This document shows positions 19,301 to 27,440 of a stretch of DNA of 64,000 nt, piece after piece (position 1 is the stretch's first letter; each line of letters starts with the position of its first letter). This DNA comes from a virus. The notes under the pieces are model-generated. The model made no database searches. It was not told the DNA's origin and was given only the letters and a program-made list of their open reading frames with translations. The DNA is taken from IMG/VR virus record IMGVR_UViG_3300025400_000011, positions 44,883-108,882 of that record, one strand, 5' to 3'. Both the position numbers and the translations under genes were made by a program.

Positions 19301-19636
19301 CCTTATAGTTTTAACGGTAGTATAGCAGATGTACGCTTCTATGATACTGCTTTATACATATCTGATATTAAAGCTATACAAAAGAGGTTCTTTACTAATA
19401 GCTTCTCTGATCTTACTTGGTCTGCCCCAGCTGGTCAACGTTATTATATTGAACAAGTAGAACGTTTCTTCCCACATCGTTTACCTGGTGCTAAATCTCA
19501 TAAGTTTAACATTAAAATTAAGAACTCCAACATTATTGATCCAGGTATCAGAAGTATTATAGAGCAAAATATAATCGCAGCTCTAAGTAAAACGACACCT
19601 GTTTACACCGAACTTAATAAGATAATCTGGCAATAA
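16343..19636 (+). CDS. Large structural protein with C-terminal LamG-like lectin domain
   Basis: A 1097-aa protein without a signal peptide, rich in Asn, Tyr, Ser and Thr. Most of it cannot be assigned. Residues about 830-1015 look like a concanavalin A/LamG jelly roll: LTPGWHHFAVTITPGDEMRM, then YVDGSYVN, then DLVIGTS and FNGSIADVRFYDTAL, the classical order of LamG_3 strands. Such domains bind sugars. The last 80 residues (YYIEQVERFFPHRLPGAKSH onward) may attach to a partner. It is probably a virion adhesin or baseplate-associated protein that recognises surface glycans. It abuts the 85-aa gene (one-base gap) and has its own late-type box. Confidence 0.75.
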   Translation: MAIVSTYPVSLTYKYGVNVGTPNSSYTTNDGVTFAFNPLLSGAKDVTLNQSTVSVLTNNFALSDCLSSEPYLSNLQYTTQSVLSIGSYYLSASTAVNSKIQFITDSTKATLFTLNFNTVLNTVSFSYSNLFVTWVDGDSYIRMAAPVNDNSQYFTYNLYKNNISLFVDAPGDSRDGYVLCNVDSTYLEVAVFAGFNNTINVFTINRLSEPSYKSLGNSSNIKYVSAPNSINVAATTSALKYNYLLTAPYTNVDPTTNELGYNITPLKNYYSPQHIQTPVLSAQSRSYNKIFTGLNTEDGYEKIYLSYLGNEVAQTFYKDTDTYFHYPVSAVNIALSASTLAAAGAYASSSPWRSDRLFVKRADYRKYTPWGNVNGSPQNGVLFCSWLWLSSGAGTATTPVWVDRYFDPTKISTTAVLNTNGAGPSNNNYPDVVWDTISTQVLSGESLYVYHRIGNNDNQLVVDTLSSNLTHYIQEWANPLVNAATGLSAGYVNNFSASASVTTYQNTREPALNTGTSFAVMSMDNNDFYSPGITLAFQAYNNDWAAIRGDQIVGNYYNGGIGFFKYNPLLTPFVTILGNNLQTYNTNIVSLANTSTAPASGNNFALKSSYDESYFIVDVYFNVYEYDQDGVKLNQYNLNDGGATVSGVLLGAHLVNFSSVRRIMVFTKIGTAVHWYMFDTINNALLLYQGSQAGVNNYALDIECNPYFYTGTGNSTVDNNDIIFHLQNDVLVKGLNTSSPQYILSAYKAEYIACDHENNIWLLYADNNLCKLDNYGRLLWDISLTNSQAFTDDKGNLRNSKRIINFTAELDSNSNKMLYYGLVIDGRTQSVIKVEPLSGGIVINNQLTPATYYSLSSSPLNIQPAGDCTGYDYQRKYVYDAENTPNIVRVKAFIKNISTLEALDVITLDYDVSNLTPGWHHFAVTITPGDEMRMYVDGSYVNRAQLVTPQFGIYRVYNNRNNSDLVIGTSSFKSQTLYQYTNQNVDPYSFNGSIADVRFYDTALYISDIKAIQKRFFTNSFSDLTWSAPAGQRYYIEQVERFFPHRLPGAKSHKFNIKIKNSNIIDPGIRSIIEQNIIAALSKTTPVYTELNKIIWQ

Positions 19637-19637
19637 T

Positions 19638-19895
19638 ATGACAACATTTCAAACTAATACATATTACGATTATAAGGATGCATATAATGATATTATTGCT
19701 CAAATAGCAGGTAGTGCTGCTTTAAACTCAGCACAGATTGCTGATTGTATTAAAGCTATACAAACTATTGCACCTTATCCAACACCTACTGGTTCAGTTA
19801 GCAACACTCCAGTTACTAACCCTACCCCGACGCCGGTTACTCCGCCTCCAGTATATAACCCACAAACACCTTCTAATTTCGCAGCTCTACCATAA
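19638..19895 (+). CDS. Small structural protein with Pro/Thr-rich tail
   Basis: An 85-aa protein. The first half (FQTNTYYDYKDAYNDIIAQI) is helical; the second half is a Pro/Thr-rich extension (NPTPTPVTPPPVYNPQTP). It starts one base after the LamG protein and its stop shares its last base with the next ATG, so the three genes form one translational unit. A linker or capping role in the same tail structure is plausible; the family is not recognised. Confidence 0.6.
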   Translation: MTTFQTNTYYDYKDAYNDIIAQIAGSAALNSAQIADCIKAIQTIAPYPTPTGSVSNTPVTNPTPTPVTPPPVYNPQTPSNFAALP

Positions 19896-22800
19896 TGGCA
19901 ACTACAGTAACCAATACCCCTGTTACTTTTAACTATACCGGACCAAACGGGTATATTAGTACGGTTACATATAGTTATATACCAAACGGCACTTCACAGA
20001 TTTCATTATCTATTGATGAAAAAGCTGCACCTACCAATCCACCAACCACTGTAAAGCTTTCTCCGTCTAACTTACCTAACGGTCAGTTAACAGTCGCGTA
20101 CAATCAAACCATTACTGCTACAGGCGGTACAGGGCCTTATACATTTGCAGTTAATAGCAGCAATCCTATTTCTACTGCAGATGGTAACAATATATATTTT
20201 GCTAATGTTGTTATAGGTCCTACAACCGCTGGTAAAGTAACTTCTAAAGCAGATTGGGGACCTAAGCACTCTGGTGGTTATTTTGCAGGAGATGTGGTAT
20301 GGTTAGTAGCTACCCCTGCAGCTGGGCACACATTTAATAACTGGGTAGTAGTAAACAGTGATGGTACCACATTTAATGATGTAGATACAAGTATAGCTAA
20401 TCAAATAAGCTTTTATATGCCTCCAAACGGAGTTACTGTTATAGCTAACTTTGACTCGTCTAATATTTCTAGTCAGTATCTATTACCTAATGGTTGGACA
20501 TTATCTCAAAGTGGTGTACTAGCTGGTACACCTACTTCTACAGGTGCTTTTACATTTACAGTAGAAGCTACAGACAGTCTTGGTAATACTGGCAGTCAAA
20601 CATATACCTTAACTGTATTGCCTGCAGCTTTACCTGATTTTACTCAACCATCACCCCCAGCAGGCTTCCCTCCTACTCCTACTGCTGATACGAAGAGCTA
20701 TAGGTATGTACGCGGTATTTCTTACGTATCACCTGGTATTATTACACTAGACGGGGTACCTACTAACAATCAAACAGTAGGTTGCTGGATAACCAATACA
20801 GCTTCCCAACCTGTTGTACTTAAAGTACAAGATATAAGTGTATTTTTAAATCGTGCGCCTCTTAGAAACATACCAGACGGTACAACAGTAACTCTATACG
20901 ATCAATATGGTAATATTTTAGCTGATACAAGCGGTTACACATTAAAGAACATACAGACATTAACTTTATATTATAAGACAACTGCAACAGACCTTATTTG
21001 TACAGCTTTAGTCACTACAAGTAATCAAGGTACAGCTTGGATACCAGTAACAACGTTAAGTGCTACTGGTACTGGCCGTATTATAGAGGGCTCTAATCAT
21101 GCAGCTATATTTGGTCCAGATGTAGGTAATACTGGTAGCGGTTTATTTGCAGGTGGTAATGCAGATAACACATATATAAGAAGCGTTGATTTCCAAGATT
21201 TTATTCGAGTTAGCAACGGTGTAACTGGTTCATTAGTAGGTAATAATAACTTTACATATAGACTGTATGGTCAAGGCTTTAAAAACCCATACTACGGACC
21301 ATTAATAACTAATACTGGTATTCCTACATACGGAGACGAAGTTGGTTTCGGTCAAATAGCTAATAGTACAGCAGGCACTCCTTTTGGTAGTAAAATATTA
21401 GACACGATTTTAGAGTTCACTGTAGTAACACCTGCTTTAATACAAGACACTACACCTTTAAAGCTATATACACCTTACACATATGCTCAAACAGTGCAAT
21501 CGGTTTGGTTTCAAACAGTTTCTGCTTATGCAGTTAATACTGGCGGTTATAGTGGTTATTCAGTTGATTGGGGTGATGGAATCGTAGACAACGTTAGTAA
21601 CCCAAGTGTACCTGGTTCTGATGTATTCTTTGTACATTCTTATTCAACCCCAAGCAACACACCTTATAGTGTTAAAGTAAGTGCATACAATACAGGGGTA
21701 CTTGCTAACTTTAACTCTGGTACTTTATTAGCTAGAGCTTCTCTACCTAATCAGTATTATGTACAAGATAATTTTCCTGAAATAAGTTTAGCAGACTATT
21801 CTAAGACTTTAGGTGGTATTATACCTGTATTGCCTTATGCAAAGACTGACATTGAAGTCGGTTCCAATGAATGGGCAGTAGCCGATAATATTAATGCTGC
21901 TTTACAAAAAGTAGATGCTAACTTTCAGTATTTAAACACTATTTCAAGTACAATAAGAAGAACACCTTCATTTGAACTAGTACAATGGTTGTACGACTTA
22001 ATACGGTACCCAACTTGGAATGATAACCTGTCAGGCTCTAATGCTTACTTTAACCTATCTTCTACATATAACTTTGGTGTAACACCTGGTACAATAGTAG
22101 ACTTTAAATCTTATAAGTCAGCTTATATAGCACCAGATTATTATAACTACATAACATATTCCGCTGCAAGTACATATAGTTTTGTAGAAGTACGTAAAAA
22201 CGATTTCAACAACACCACTGTTTTAACTCTAAGTTCAGTTATACCTAACGGTAATAACATTAATATTATAACTACAGACGTTAGTGCTTCTAACCTTTAT
22301 GTATTAGCTGCAAATACAGGCACTATTAGTCCTGTAACATTATACAGATTTAACTTAGACTATATTAATGGTGCTGCTAACATTATTAATCAAATCGGTG
22401 GTGAGCCAGGTGGTTTAACTGATGCCTATAACTTCTCATCAGGTGAAACAATGAGAGATATACCTAGCGATATACATCTCTTTAATAACCGGGTATATGT
22501 GGGAGATAAAGGCAATAACTGTGTTAAGGTTTACAACTCTGCTTTAACATATGTAGATACCATATATTCACAAGATTTAAGCGCTTATAATGTAGGGCCT
22601 TTCGATGTTGATCCTGCTACTAACAACGTATTTTTATTAGGCACATTAAAAGCACCTAATACACCGGTTATTGTTAATGTACAGCTTTCTGCTCTAGATG
22701 ATGCTACAACTACATATGCTATTACCTGGGATCATGATGGTAACAGACTAGCCAGTGTAAGAAGCGATACTACGGCTAACTTTTTAATATACGGGGAGGT

Positions 22801-25150
22801 AGATGGGGCTGGTGGTAACTACTCTTATATAGATCAGGTATTAAACCCTTATCTATCTTCTGCTAACCCCACCCCACCACCTAACCTCACTCGTTATGCA
22901 TTTAACTCAACCACCCCTTACATAAGGTTCACTGTACAGGCATTAGGTAGAGATCAGGGCTTTAACTCAGGTTATAGTTCGAGCACACCTACACCAAATA
23001 AAGACGTTTTCCCATCACCTTACAAGGTTAACGTTTATAATACTTCAAGTACACTCTTAAGTTCATTAGCTGTTCCAGAAGTACCTGCAGATGCTAATGT
23101 ACGCAAACTTTTAGTAGAAAACACTGGTGTATTTTTCTATATTGTAACAGATTCTTATATATACAAATATACCACAAACGGCTTGTTTGTAAACAGAGTA
23201 AACAACCCAAGCCTTGGTTCTAGTTTCTTAAATGAACCTATAGTAACAGCCTTTATTGATGATAGGAACTACTTCTATGTTGCTACAGCTACGAGAATAT
23301 TTAAGTTTATTGATATCTCTGATACTGCTGACTTGTTTGACATTACAGTAGTACCAACCTATTACAACTTGTTGTCTTCTTATCAAATAGGTGAAAACGA
23401 GCTTATTCAAGATTGGGTTTATAATAAAGCTGTAAACAAAGTGCTTAAAAATCACGACATACTTGCAAAAAGTATAGCCGGAAAGTACGTTTATACTGTA
23501 GATACAAGTAATAACTTAGTATCATTTACTACTCGGGCACTTTCTAGTAAAGATGTTATTAACTCTTTAAGTGCTGATAATAGTTCTTATGTACATAGTA
23601 ATGAAATAGTAAGTTCAGCTGTTGTTAATAGGGTTCTAGATAAGATTTATGACATACAAATAGCAATATTAAATGCTGTAACACCTGAAATAATAGTACA
23701 ACCTTCTTATTATACAAATAACGTATTAGGTAAAGTGTCGTTTGCTGAACAAAATGTGTTTACAGTTTGGCAGTACGTACAGCCACAACCTATCATTATA
23801 GAGCAACCAGCCTCTATTACCAACTTAACACAAGGTCAGAGCGCAACCTTAACATTCAGTATTTCTTCTGTTGTTGCTAGCGCGGTAAACTATCAGTGGT
23901 ACTATGAAGGTACTGTAATACCTGGTGCTTCAGCAAGTACGTATGTACTGTCAGCTGCACAACTTACAGATGCAGGTGGTTACATTTGTGTAGGTAGTGA
24001 TAATGTAGGTTCCTTATTAAGCAATAGCGCTACTGTTAATGTAGTGCTTGAAACGTTGTTCTATTATCTATCTGCTTGTACGGTTGGTAATCTATATAGT
24101 TCAATCTATGGCACTACACCTACTCGTTATGGTAATGATTACACACTAGACTTTAATATATTAAATGCTGCATTATCGTCAAGTCTCGTTATTAAGTTAG
24201 AAGAATCTTACGGCTCCACATTTGGTACTTTTGCTAACCCAATCTACATTACAGTAAAAGAGAATACAGTACCGATTTATTCAACAAGTACTGCAGCAGC
24301 TACAAGCATTACAGTGCCTCTCAGTGCGTATCTTGCAACAGATAGTAGTGGTATACAACCTGATGGTTACCCAGGCACATATACAGATAACTTTAGTATT
24401 ACGTTAAATGTAGGAGCGGTAACTGCAGCAAACCCAAGTATACCTAAGATGACAGTAACTTGTTCTGATGGGGTGTTGTATAATGCTTCATTTACTAATG
24501 CTATAGGTGCAACAAGCGATATGTCAACAAGCACATTAACAGTATCTGCTTTAAGTGGTACTATGACATATGCCGGTGTTACTAATAATAGTTTAGGTGG
24601 TTACATTAACACCAACCCTTATATTACTCATACTTGGAAGATTGACGGTACATCTAATGGTACTAATCCAGTGCTTTATAAAGCTCCTGCTACACCACAT
24701 ACCTATTCTACAATAACAGCAACTCGTACAACAACTCCTGGTGAAACCGAGGTTACATTAGCTTATAGAAGAGATATTCCTACGACACCAACCGCTCCTT
24801 ATTATACTCTAGACACTCAATCTACTATTGAAGGGGTAGGTAATGGATACTTAATCGGTGGTGGTACATATCCTGCAGGTACATTAGTAACAGTGCGGGC
24901 AGTAACAACATATGCTCACCCAGCCGGTGAGTTACCTCCAGGTCTAGGGCCTGATAGCAATAACGGTCCAATTATTATTTCCGGTGCTGGTATATGGGAT
25001 GTAGACACATACGCTCAAGTACCTACTTCTGGTGGTGGTACTATTATTAACTTACAACTAGACCCAACCTCCCATTCAGTATCGGTTATGACAATCTATA
25101 TAGACGGAGATAAGCAAATAATAGGCGTCTTTAAAGCAGCAACTTCTTAA
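19895..25150 (+). CDS. Giant Ig-like virion adhesin, 1751 aa
   Basis: The second largest gene. Recognisable parts include a putative-Ig (He_PIG-like) unit split by an insertion: PTTVKLSPSNLPNGQLTVAY at about 47-66, resuming as LPNGWTLSQSGVLAGTPTST and ending TDSLGNTGSQTYTLTV near 247. The insertion (about 90-185) resembles InlB/Flg_new-type repeats (GHTFNNWVVVNSDG, then PNGVTVIANF). Near residues 610-650 a PKD-like segment occurs (SVDWGDGIVDNVSNP). Near 1300-1385 is an Ig-like domain (QGQSATLTFSI, then YQWYYEGTVIPGAS, then DAGGYICVGSDNVG). There is no signal peptide. Ig and PKD domains on phage tails usually give weak carbohydrate binding. It is probably a baseplate or fibre-associated protein. 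It ends the structural block, abutting a minus-strand gene. Confidence 0.75.
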   Translation: MATTVTNTPVTFNYTGPNGYISTVTYSYIPNGTSQISLSIDEKAAPTNPPTTVKLSPSNLPNGQLTVAYNQTITATGGTGPYTFAVNSSNPISTADGNNIYFANVVIGPTTAGKVTSKADWGPKHSGGYFAGDVVWLVATPAAGHTFNNWVVVNSDGTTFNDVDTSIANQISFYMPPNGVTVIANFDSSNISSQYLLPNGWTLSQSGVLAGTPTSTGAFTFTVEATDSLGNTGSQTYTLTVLPAALPDFTQPSPPAGFPPTPTADTKSYRYVRGISYVSPGIITLDGVPTNNQTVGCWITNTASQPVVLKVQDISVFLNRAPLRNIPDGTTVTLYDQYGNILADTSGYTLKNIQTLTLYYKTTATDLICTALVTTSNQGTAWIPVTTLSATGTGRIIEGSNHAAIFGPDVGNTGSGLFAGGNADNTYIRSVDFQDFIRVSNGVTGSLVGNNNFTYRLYGQGFKNPYYGPLITNTGIPTYGDEVGFGQIANSTAGTPFGSKILDTILEFTVVTPALIQDTTPLKLYTPYTYAQTVQSVWFQTVSAYAVNTGGYSGYSVDWGDGIVDNVSNPSVPGSDVFFVHSYSTPSNTPYSVKVSAYNTGVLANFNSGTLLARASLPNQYYVQDNFPEISLADYSKTLGGIIPVLPYAKTDIEVGSNEWAVADNINAALQKVDANFQYLNTISSTIRRTPSFELVQWLYDLIRYPTWNDNLSGSNAYFNLSSTYNFGVTPGTIVDFKSYKSAYIAPDYYNYITYSAASTYSFVEVRKNDFNNTTVLTLSSVIPNGNNINIITTDVSASNLYVLAANTGTISPVTLYRFNLDYINGAANIINQIGGEPGGLTDAYNFSSGETMRDIPSDIHLFNNRVYVGDKGNNCVKVYNSALTYVDTIYSQDLSAYNVGPFDVDPATNNVFLLGTLKAPNTPVIVNVQLSALDDATTTYAITWDHDGNRLASVRSDTTANFLIYGEVDGAGGNYSYIDQVLNPYLSSANPTPPPNLTRYAFNSTTPYIRFTVQALGRDQGFNSGYSSSTPTPNKDVFPSPYKVNVYNTSSTLLSSLAVPEVPADANVRKLLVENTGVFFYIVTDSYIYKYTTNGLFVNRVNNPSLGSSFLNEPIVTAFIDDRNYFYVATATRIFKFIDISDTADLFDITVVPTYYNLLSSYQIGENELIQDWVYNKAVNKVLKNHDILAKSIAGKYVYTVDTSNNLVSFTTRALSSKDVINSLSADNSSYVHSNEIVSSAVVNRVLDKIYDIQIAILNAVTPEIIVQPSYYTNNVLGKVSFAEQNVFTVWQYVQPQPIIIEQPASITNLTQGQSATLTFSISSVVASAVNYQWYYEGTVIPGASASTYVLSAAQLTDAGGYICVGSDNVGSLLSNSATVNVVLETLFYYLSACTVGNLYSSIYGTTPTRYGNDYTLDFNILNAALSSSLVIKLEESYGSTFGTFANPIYITVKENTVPIYSTSTAAATSITVPLSAYLATDSSGIQPDGYPGTYTDNFSITLNVGAVTAANPSIPKMTVTCSDGVLYNASFTNAIGATSDMSTSTLTVSALSGTMTYAGVTNNSLGGYINTNPYITHTWKIDGTSNGTNPVLYKAPATPHTYSTITATRTTTPGETEVTLAYRRDIPTTPTAPYYTLDTQSTIEGVGNGYLIGGGTYPAGTLVTVRAVTTYAHPAGELPPGLGPDSNNGPIIISGAGIWDVDTYAQVPTSGGGTIINLQLDPTSHSVSVMTIYIDGDKQIIGVFKAATS

Positions 25151-25366
25151 TTAACTAATAAAACCAGTCTTGTAATCAAACTTTACAAGATTGGTTGAAG
25201 CTTCTTTAATTTTAAAGACAGTTTCGTTATTAGCTAGATTGCATTTCCAAAACACAGCCTTATGTGCTTCGTATTGATCCTTAGCTGTAACACTTATTTC
25301 TTTTAACGTTATTTCTTCAGTAGTGGTTTCATCAACCATGCCTAAGACGGCAATATATTTGTTCAT
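25151..25366 (-). CDS. Small hypothetical protein
   Basis: A 71-aa minus-strand frame between the structural block and the small early-type genes. Its stop begins directly after the stop of the 1751-aa gene, so the two genes converge without a gap. The sequence (KYIAVLGMVDETTTEEITL, then AHKAVFWKCNLANNETVF) looks like a compact alpha/beta protein and has normal composition, which is why I keep it. No family is recognised. CTAAAAT lies just before the ATG on this strand and may be a weak late-type box. It could be a chance frame. Confidence 0.55.
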   Translation of the reverse strand: MNKYIAVLGMVDETTTEEITLKEISVTAKDQYEAHKAVFWKCNLANNETVFKIKEASTNLVKFDYKTGFIS

Positions 25367-25432
25367 ATTTTAGTCATTAAATAGTGTTATCTTGGATTGT
25401 ACAAATATTTATAATATTTCTTAATATATCTA

Positions 25433-25461
25433 GTAGAACTTTAGAAAAACTATGTTATACT
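25433..25461 (+). promoter_or_regulatory. Probable sigma70-like promoter with TATACT -10
   Basis: TTATACT (25455-25461) is a good -10; the -35 region at 25433-25438 is weak (GTAGAA). The start codon is 13 bases further on, leaving room for a short leader that carries a ribosome-binding site. Confidence 0.45.
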
Positions 25462-25464
25462 GTT

Positions 25465-25468
25465 GGAG
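25465..25468 (+). promoter_or_regulatory. Shine-Dalgarno site GGAG of the 74-aa gene
   Basis: GGAG lies six bases before the ATG at 25475. This is notable because nearly every other start in the window lacks such a site. Confidence 0.65.
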
Positions 25469-25474
25469 TAAATT

Positions 25475-25699
25475 ATGAACACCATATCAGAAAACGTTAT
25501 CGTTAAGGACATCAATACCCGCACCCTCGGAGACGAAAGTGTAGAGACTCGTATGAATGCCGTGACCCGTCGTTTCAATCCAACTAAGTACCACGTACTT
25601 GGATTCTTGAATCGTTCAAGTCAAGTCATTTTACAACCTCGTTTTTACAACGTTCGCGATTCAAAGGGACGTTGGGCAAAGATCCGTCAGTCACGATAA
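25475..25699 (+). CDS. Small basic protein, stand-alone expression unit
   Basis: A 74-aa basic protein (MNTISENVIVKDINTRTLGD, then many Arg/Lys, ending GRWAKIRQSR). It has a promoter, a Shine-Dalgarno site and a strong terminator of its own. Its codons (many CGT, GTC, ACC, ATC, TTC) differ from the AT-rich neighbours and suggest high expression or recent arrival. The family is not recognised; a small nucleic-acid-binding protein or host-takeover factor is possible from the charge alone. Confidence 0.75.
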   Translation: MNTISENVIVKDINTRTLGDESVETRMNAVTRRFNPTKYHVLGFLNRSSQVILQPRFYNVRDSKGRWAKIRQSR

Positions 25700-25710
25700 T
25701 CGATAACACC

Positions 25711-25751
25711 AAGGAGCCTACTATTGCGAATATATAGTAGGCTCCTTTTTT
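25711..25751 (+). terminator. Strong intrinsic terminator
   Basis: AAGGAGCCTACTAT (25711-25724) pairs perfectly over 14 bases with ATAGTAGGCTCCTT (25734-25747), followed by a T run. It ends the 74-aa gene transcript, 11 bases after its stop. Confidence 0.9.
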
Positions 25752-25758
25752 ATCCACT

Positions 25759-26004
25759 ATGACTGTTAATTTTCTTGATATTGCATTTGAGTGTAAGTTA
25801 GCATCTTTTCAACAAGATGCGGTTAAAGCTTTATTATGTATTGAAAAGGATATAACAATAGACATTAAAACGGTTAAAATGTTTACACCTGATTTTCCAC
25901 GTAGTTTTAGAGAGTGGTTACACATAAATAATCCTGATGCTATATTTTTTAGTGGACCTCCTAAAAAAGTATACGATAATACCGAATACAGAGATTTTAT
26001 TTAA
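25759..26004 (+). CDS. Hypothetical protein, 81 aa
   Basis: A small acidic/hydrophobic protein starting seven bases after the terminator. It reads MTVNFLDIAFECKLASFQQD, then a middle with DITIDIKTVKMFTPDFPRSF, and ends NTEYRDFI. No motif or family is recognised. Because the terminator separates it from the gene upstream, it must have its own promoter or rely on read-through; none is obvious. The frame has normal composition and is closely followed by the next gene (nine bases), which supports it being real. Confidence 0.6.
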   Translation: MTVNFLDIAFECKLASFQQDAVKALLCIEKDITIDIKTVKMFTPDFPRSFREWLHINNPDAIFFSGPPKKVYDNTEYRDFI

Positions 26005-26013
26005 TACAGAAAT

Positions 26014-26265
26014 ATGCAAATAACCATTATTGGTAATATTAACGAGTTTACTGCAAGCGAGCAGAAGACTCTTTACTCAGACGGTGCAGATATGACAACA
26101 GGTATGTATTATCTTGTTGCTGATGCAAAAGACTTCGTTACTCAAGGTAGAGAAGTAATACCTAACTTGCCAGCATTAAGGAGCTTAACAGCTTCGGCTA
26201 ACATTAGTTGGATTATTACTAACTACCGCGGTAATAGAGTAGCGTTTGGTTCAGCTTCAGCTTAA
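26014..26265 (+). CDS. Hypothetical protein, 83 aa
   Basis: A small protein beginning MQITIIGNINEFTASEQKTL and ending VAFGSASA. The pattern of short strands and helices resembles a single small alpha/beta domain. No family is recognised. It is followed by an early-type promoter whose -35 element begins three bases after its stop. Confidence 0.6.
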   Translation: MQITIIGNINEFTASEQKTLYSDGADMTTGMYYLVADAKDFVTQGREVIPNLPALRSLTASANISWIITNYRGNRVAFGSASA

Positions 26266-26268
26266 AGC

Positions 26269-26303
26269 TTGCACTAGTCTAATAAAGTACCATAATAGGT
26301 ACT
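26269..26303 (+). promoter_or_regulatory. Early-type promoter with palindrome around the -10
   Basis: TTGCAC (26269-26274), 16 bases, CATAAT (26291-26296). AGTACC and GGTACT (26286-26291 and 26298-26303) form an inverted repeat around the -10. The ATG follows directly, so the transcript should be leaderless. Confidence 0.7.
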
Positions 26304-26597
26304 ATGAATAAAGCATTCTTACGTAGACAAGCCGCTTCTAAGTGGAAAGACTTACAATGCGGTATTTGGGAACGATGGGACTATCGTTGCTGTTATCTTG
26401 TCATACGTCAACTTGATAACGGTAAGTTCAAACCTATGATCGGTGCTATGGGTGATTTGAGCATGCCCGGTGCAGATCTACCACCAGCTGGTTACCATCA
26501 ACTTAATACATTAGAAGAAGCAAAAAACTTTTTACACAAATACGTTGCCTATATTCGGGAAGTATGGGATAAACAAGTATTAGACGGACGCAAATAA
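26304..26597 (+). CDS. Hypothetical protein, 97 aa
   Basis: A 97-aa protein: NKAFLRRQAASKWKDLQCGI, then WERWDYRCCYLVIRQLDNGK, then a PGADLPPAGYHQLNTLEEA loop and a helical tail. It resembles small single-domain phage early proteins, but no family is recognised. The start is fixed by the early-type promoter that ends at the ATG. It is followed three bases later by the DNA-repair-like gene, so the two are probably co-transcribed. Confidence 0.65.
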   Translation: MNKAFLRRQAASKWKDLQCGIWERWDYRCCYLVIRQLDNGKFKPMIGAMGDLSMPGADLPPAGYHQLNTLEEAKNFLHKYVAYIREVWDKQVLDGRK

Positions 26598-26600
26598 ACT

Positions 26601-27053
26601 ATGCAAACATTCTTACCATACGCTAACTTTCGAGAATCTGCTAAAAGTCTTGATATGAAAAGACTTGGCAAGCAGCGTGTTGAAGTATTACAACTACTTA
26701 ACTCATTTCATAAGCTTGATTATAAAGGCTGGAAAAACCATCCTTGCCGTGAAATGTGGCGCGGGCATGAGAATGCTTTAGCTTTATATGGCATGATTAT
26801 ATGTGAAGTATGGAAAGAACGTGGTTATAAAGATACGTGTTACGATAAAATACGTGTTTACTACGATGAATCCAAAGATACAACGTTTCCTTGGTGGTTA
26901 GGTATGTTAGATGTACATTTAACACATCAATCAATGCTAATAAAGAAATATCCAGATCATTATAAGCAAGAGTTTCCAGATGCACCAGAAGGATTAGAGT
27001 ATATTTGGCCCTCGAGCAATCCCAATACCTTTCAGACTTTAACTAGTAAATAA
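26601..27053 (+). CDS. Pyrimidine dimer DNA glycosylase-family protein (MSMEG_6728-like)
   Basis: A 150-aa protein that matches the MSMEG_6728/Pyr_excise family over its full length. The start MQTFLPYANFRESAKSLD, then KRLGKQRVEVLQLLNSF, then GWKNHPCREMWRGHENALAL, then PWWLGMLDVHLTHQSMLIKK, and the end EGLEYIWPSSNP, are all hallmark segments. T4 DenV (endonuclease V) and relatives of this fold nick DNA at UV dimers; for the MSMEG_6728 branch, activity on DNA is assumed and not proven. A repair role would suit a phage of sunlit water. It probably belongs to an early operon with the preceding 97-aa gene. Confidence 0.85.
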   Translation: MQTFLPYANFRESAKSLDMKRLGKQRVEVLQLLNSFHKLDYKGWKNHPCREMWRGHENALALYGMIICEVWKERGYKDTCYDKIRVYYDESKDTTFPWWLGMLDVHLTHQSMLIKKYPDHYKQEFPDAPEGLEYIWPSSNPNTFQTLTSK

Positions 27054-27059
27054 TAACGT

Positions 27060-27200
27060 ATGAAAACATTAATCATTATTCTCGTTCTCGCAGCAGCTGG
27101 CTTCTTAGCTTATAAGAAATTCTTCGCTAAGAAATCCGCTTCATCAGTAGCTCCTGCAACACCAGCAGCTCCTGATCCAACAAATCAGCAACAACAATAA
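27060..27200 (+). CDS. Small single-pass membrane protein, 46 aa
   Basis: A 46-aa frame seven bases after the repair gene: MKTLIIILVLAAAGFLAYKK gives one membrane helix followed by Lys residues, then an Ala/Pro/Ser/Gln-rich tail ending TNQQQQ. It is N-terminally anchored, with the charged tail probably in the cytoplasm if no signal cleavage occurs. Phages often carry such peptides as inner-membrane modulators (for example lysis or superinfection factors), but nothing specific can be said. Composition, start and position support it as a real gene. Confidence 0.65.
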   Translation: MKTLIIILVLAAAGFLAYKKFFAKKSASSVAPATPAAPDPTNQQQQ

Positions 27201-27212
27201 TAAAAATAGTGC

Positions 27213-27240
27213 TTGATCTTAATCGGTCAGGCACTATAAT
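27213..27240 (+). promoter_or_regulatory. Early-type promoter TTGATC/TATAAT, overlapping a hairpin
   Basis: TTGATC (27213-27218), 16 bases, perfect TATAAT (27235-27240). The same bases hold an 11-bp stem with G-U pairs (27208-27218 with 27225-27235), so the site might also act as a terminator for the genes upstream, although the T tract is poor. Confidence 0.65.
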
Positions 27241-27246
27241 TATTTT

Positions 27247-27440
27247 CGTTCTTTAGACACTTTGTAAGTTTAATCGCTTACATTACAAAGACTCTTTTAA
27301 CCAAAGCCTGATCCCTGCGCGATAACGTATACTTTCGCGGTGCAGCTATAGCAAAAAATACAGGGCTGTAGAGTTTCATAAAGGCATCTATTTTTGTGGT
27401 CATATTCAAACCAAATAAACTTATTAGAAAAGCGTATCCT
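27247..27440 (+). other. Non-coding leader, candidate structured RNA
   Basis: About 190 bases lie between the early-type promoter and the ATG at 27441. CTTTGTAA and TTACAAAG form a nested stem (27259-27291), and a CTGCGCG/CGCGGTGCAG pair can form another near 27314-27345. I see no convincing coding frame on either strand. It shares the decamer GCGATAACGT with the leader at 62356-62447. It may be a regulatory leader or small RNA. No known riboswitch or tRNA was recognised. Confidence 0.35.

Noticed and set aside
27300-27400. Possible tRNA in the early leader
   Set aside because: No T-loop (GTTCRANYC) or anticodon stem can be placed. No tRNA was recognised anywhere in the window by eye.
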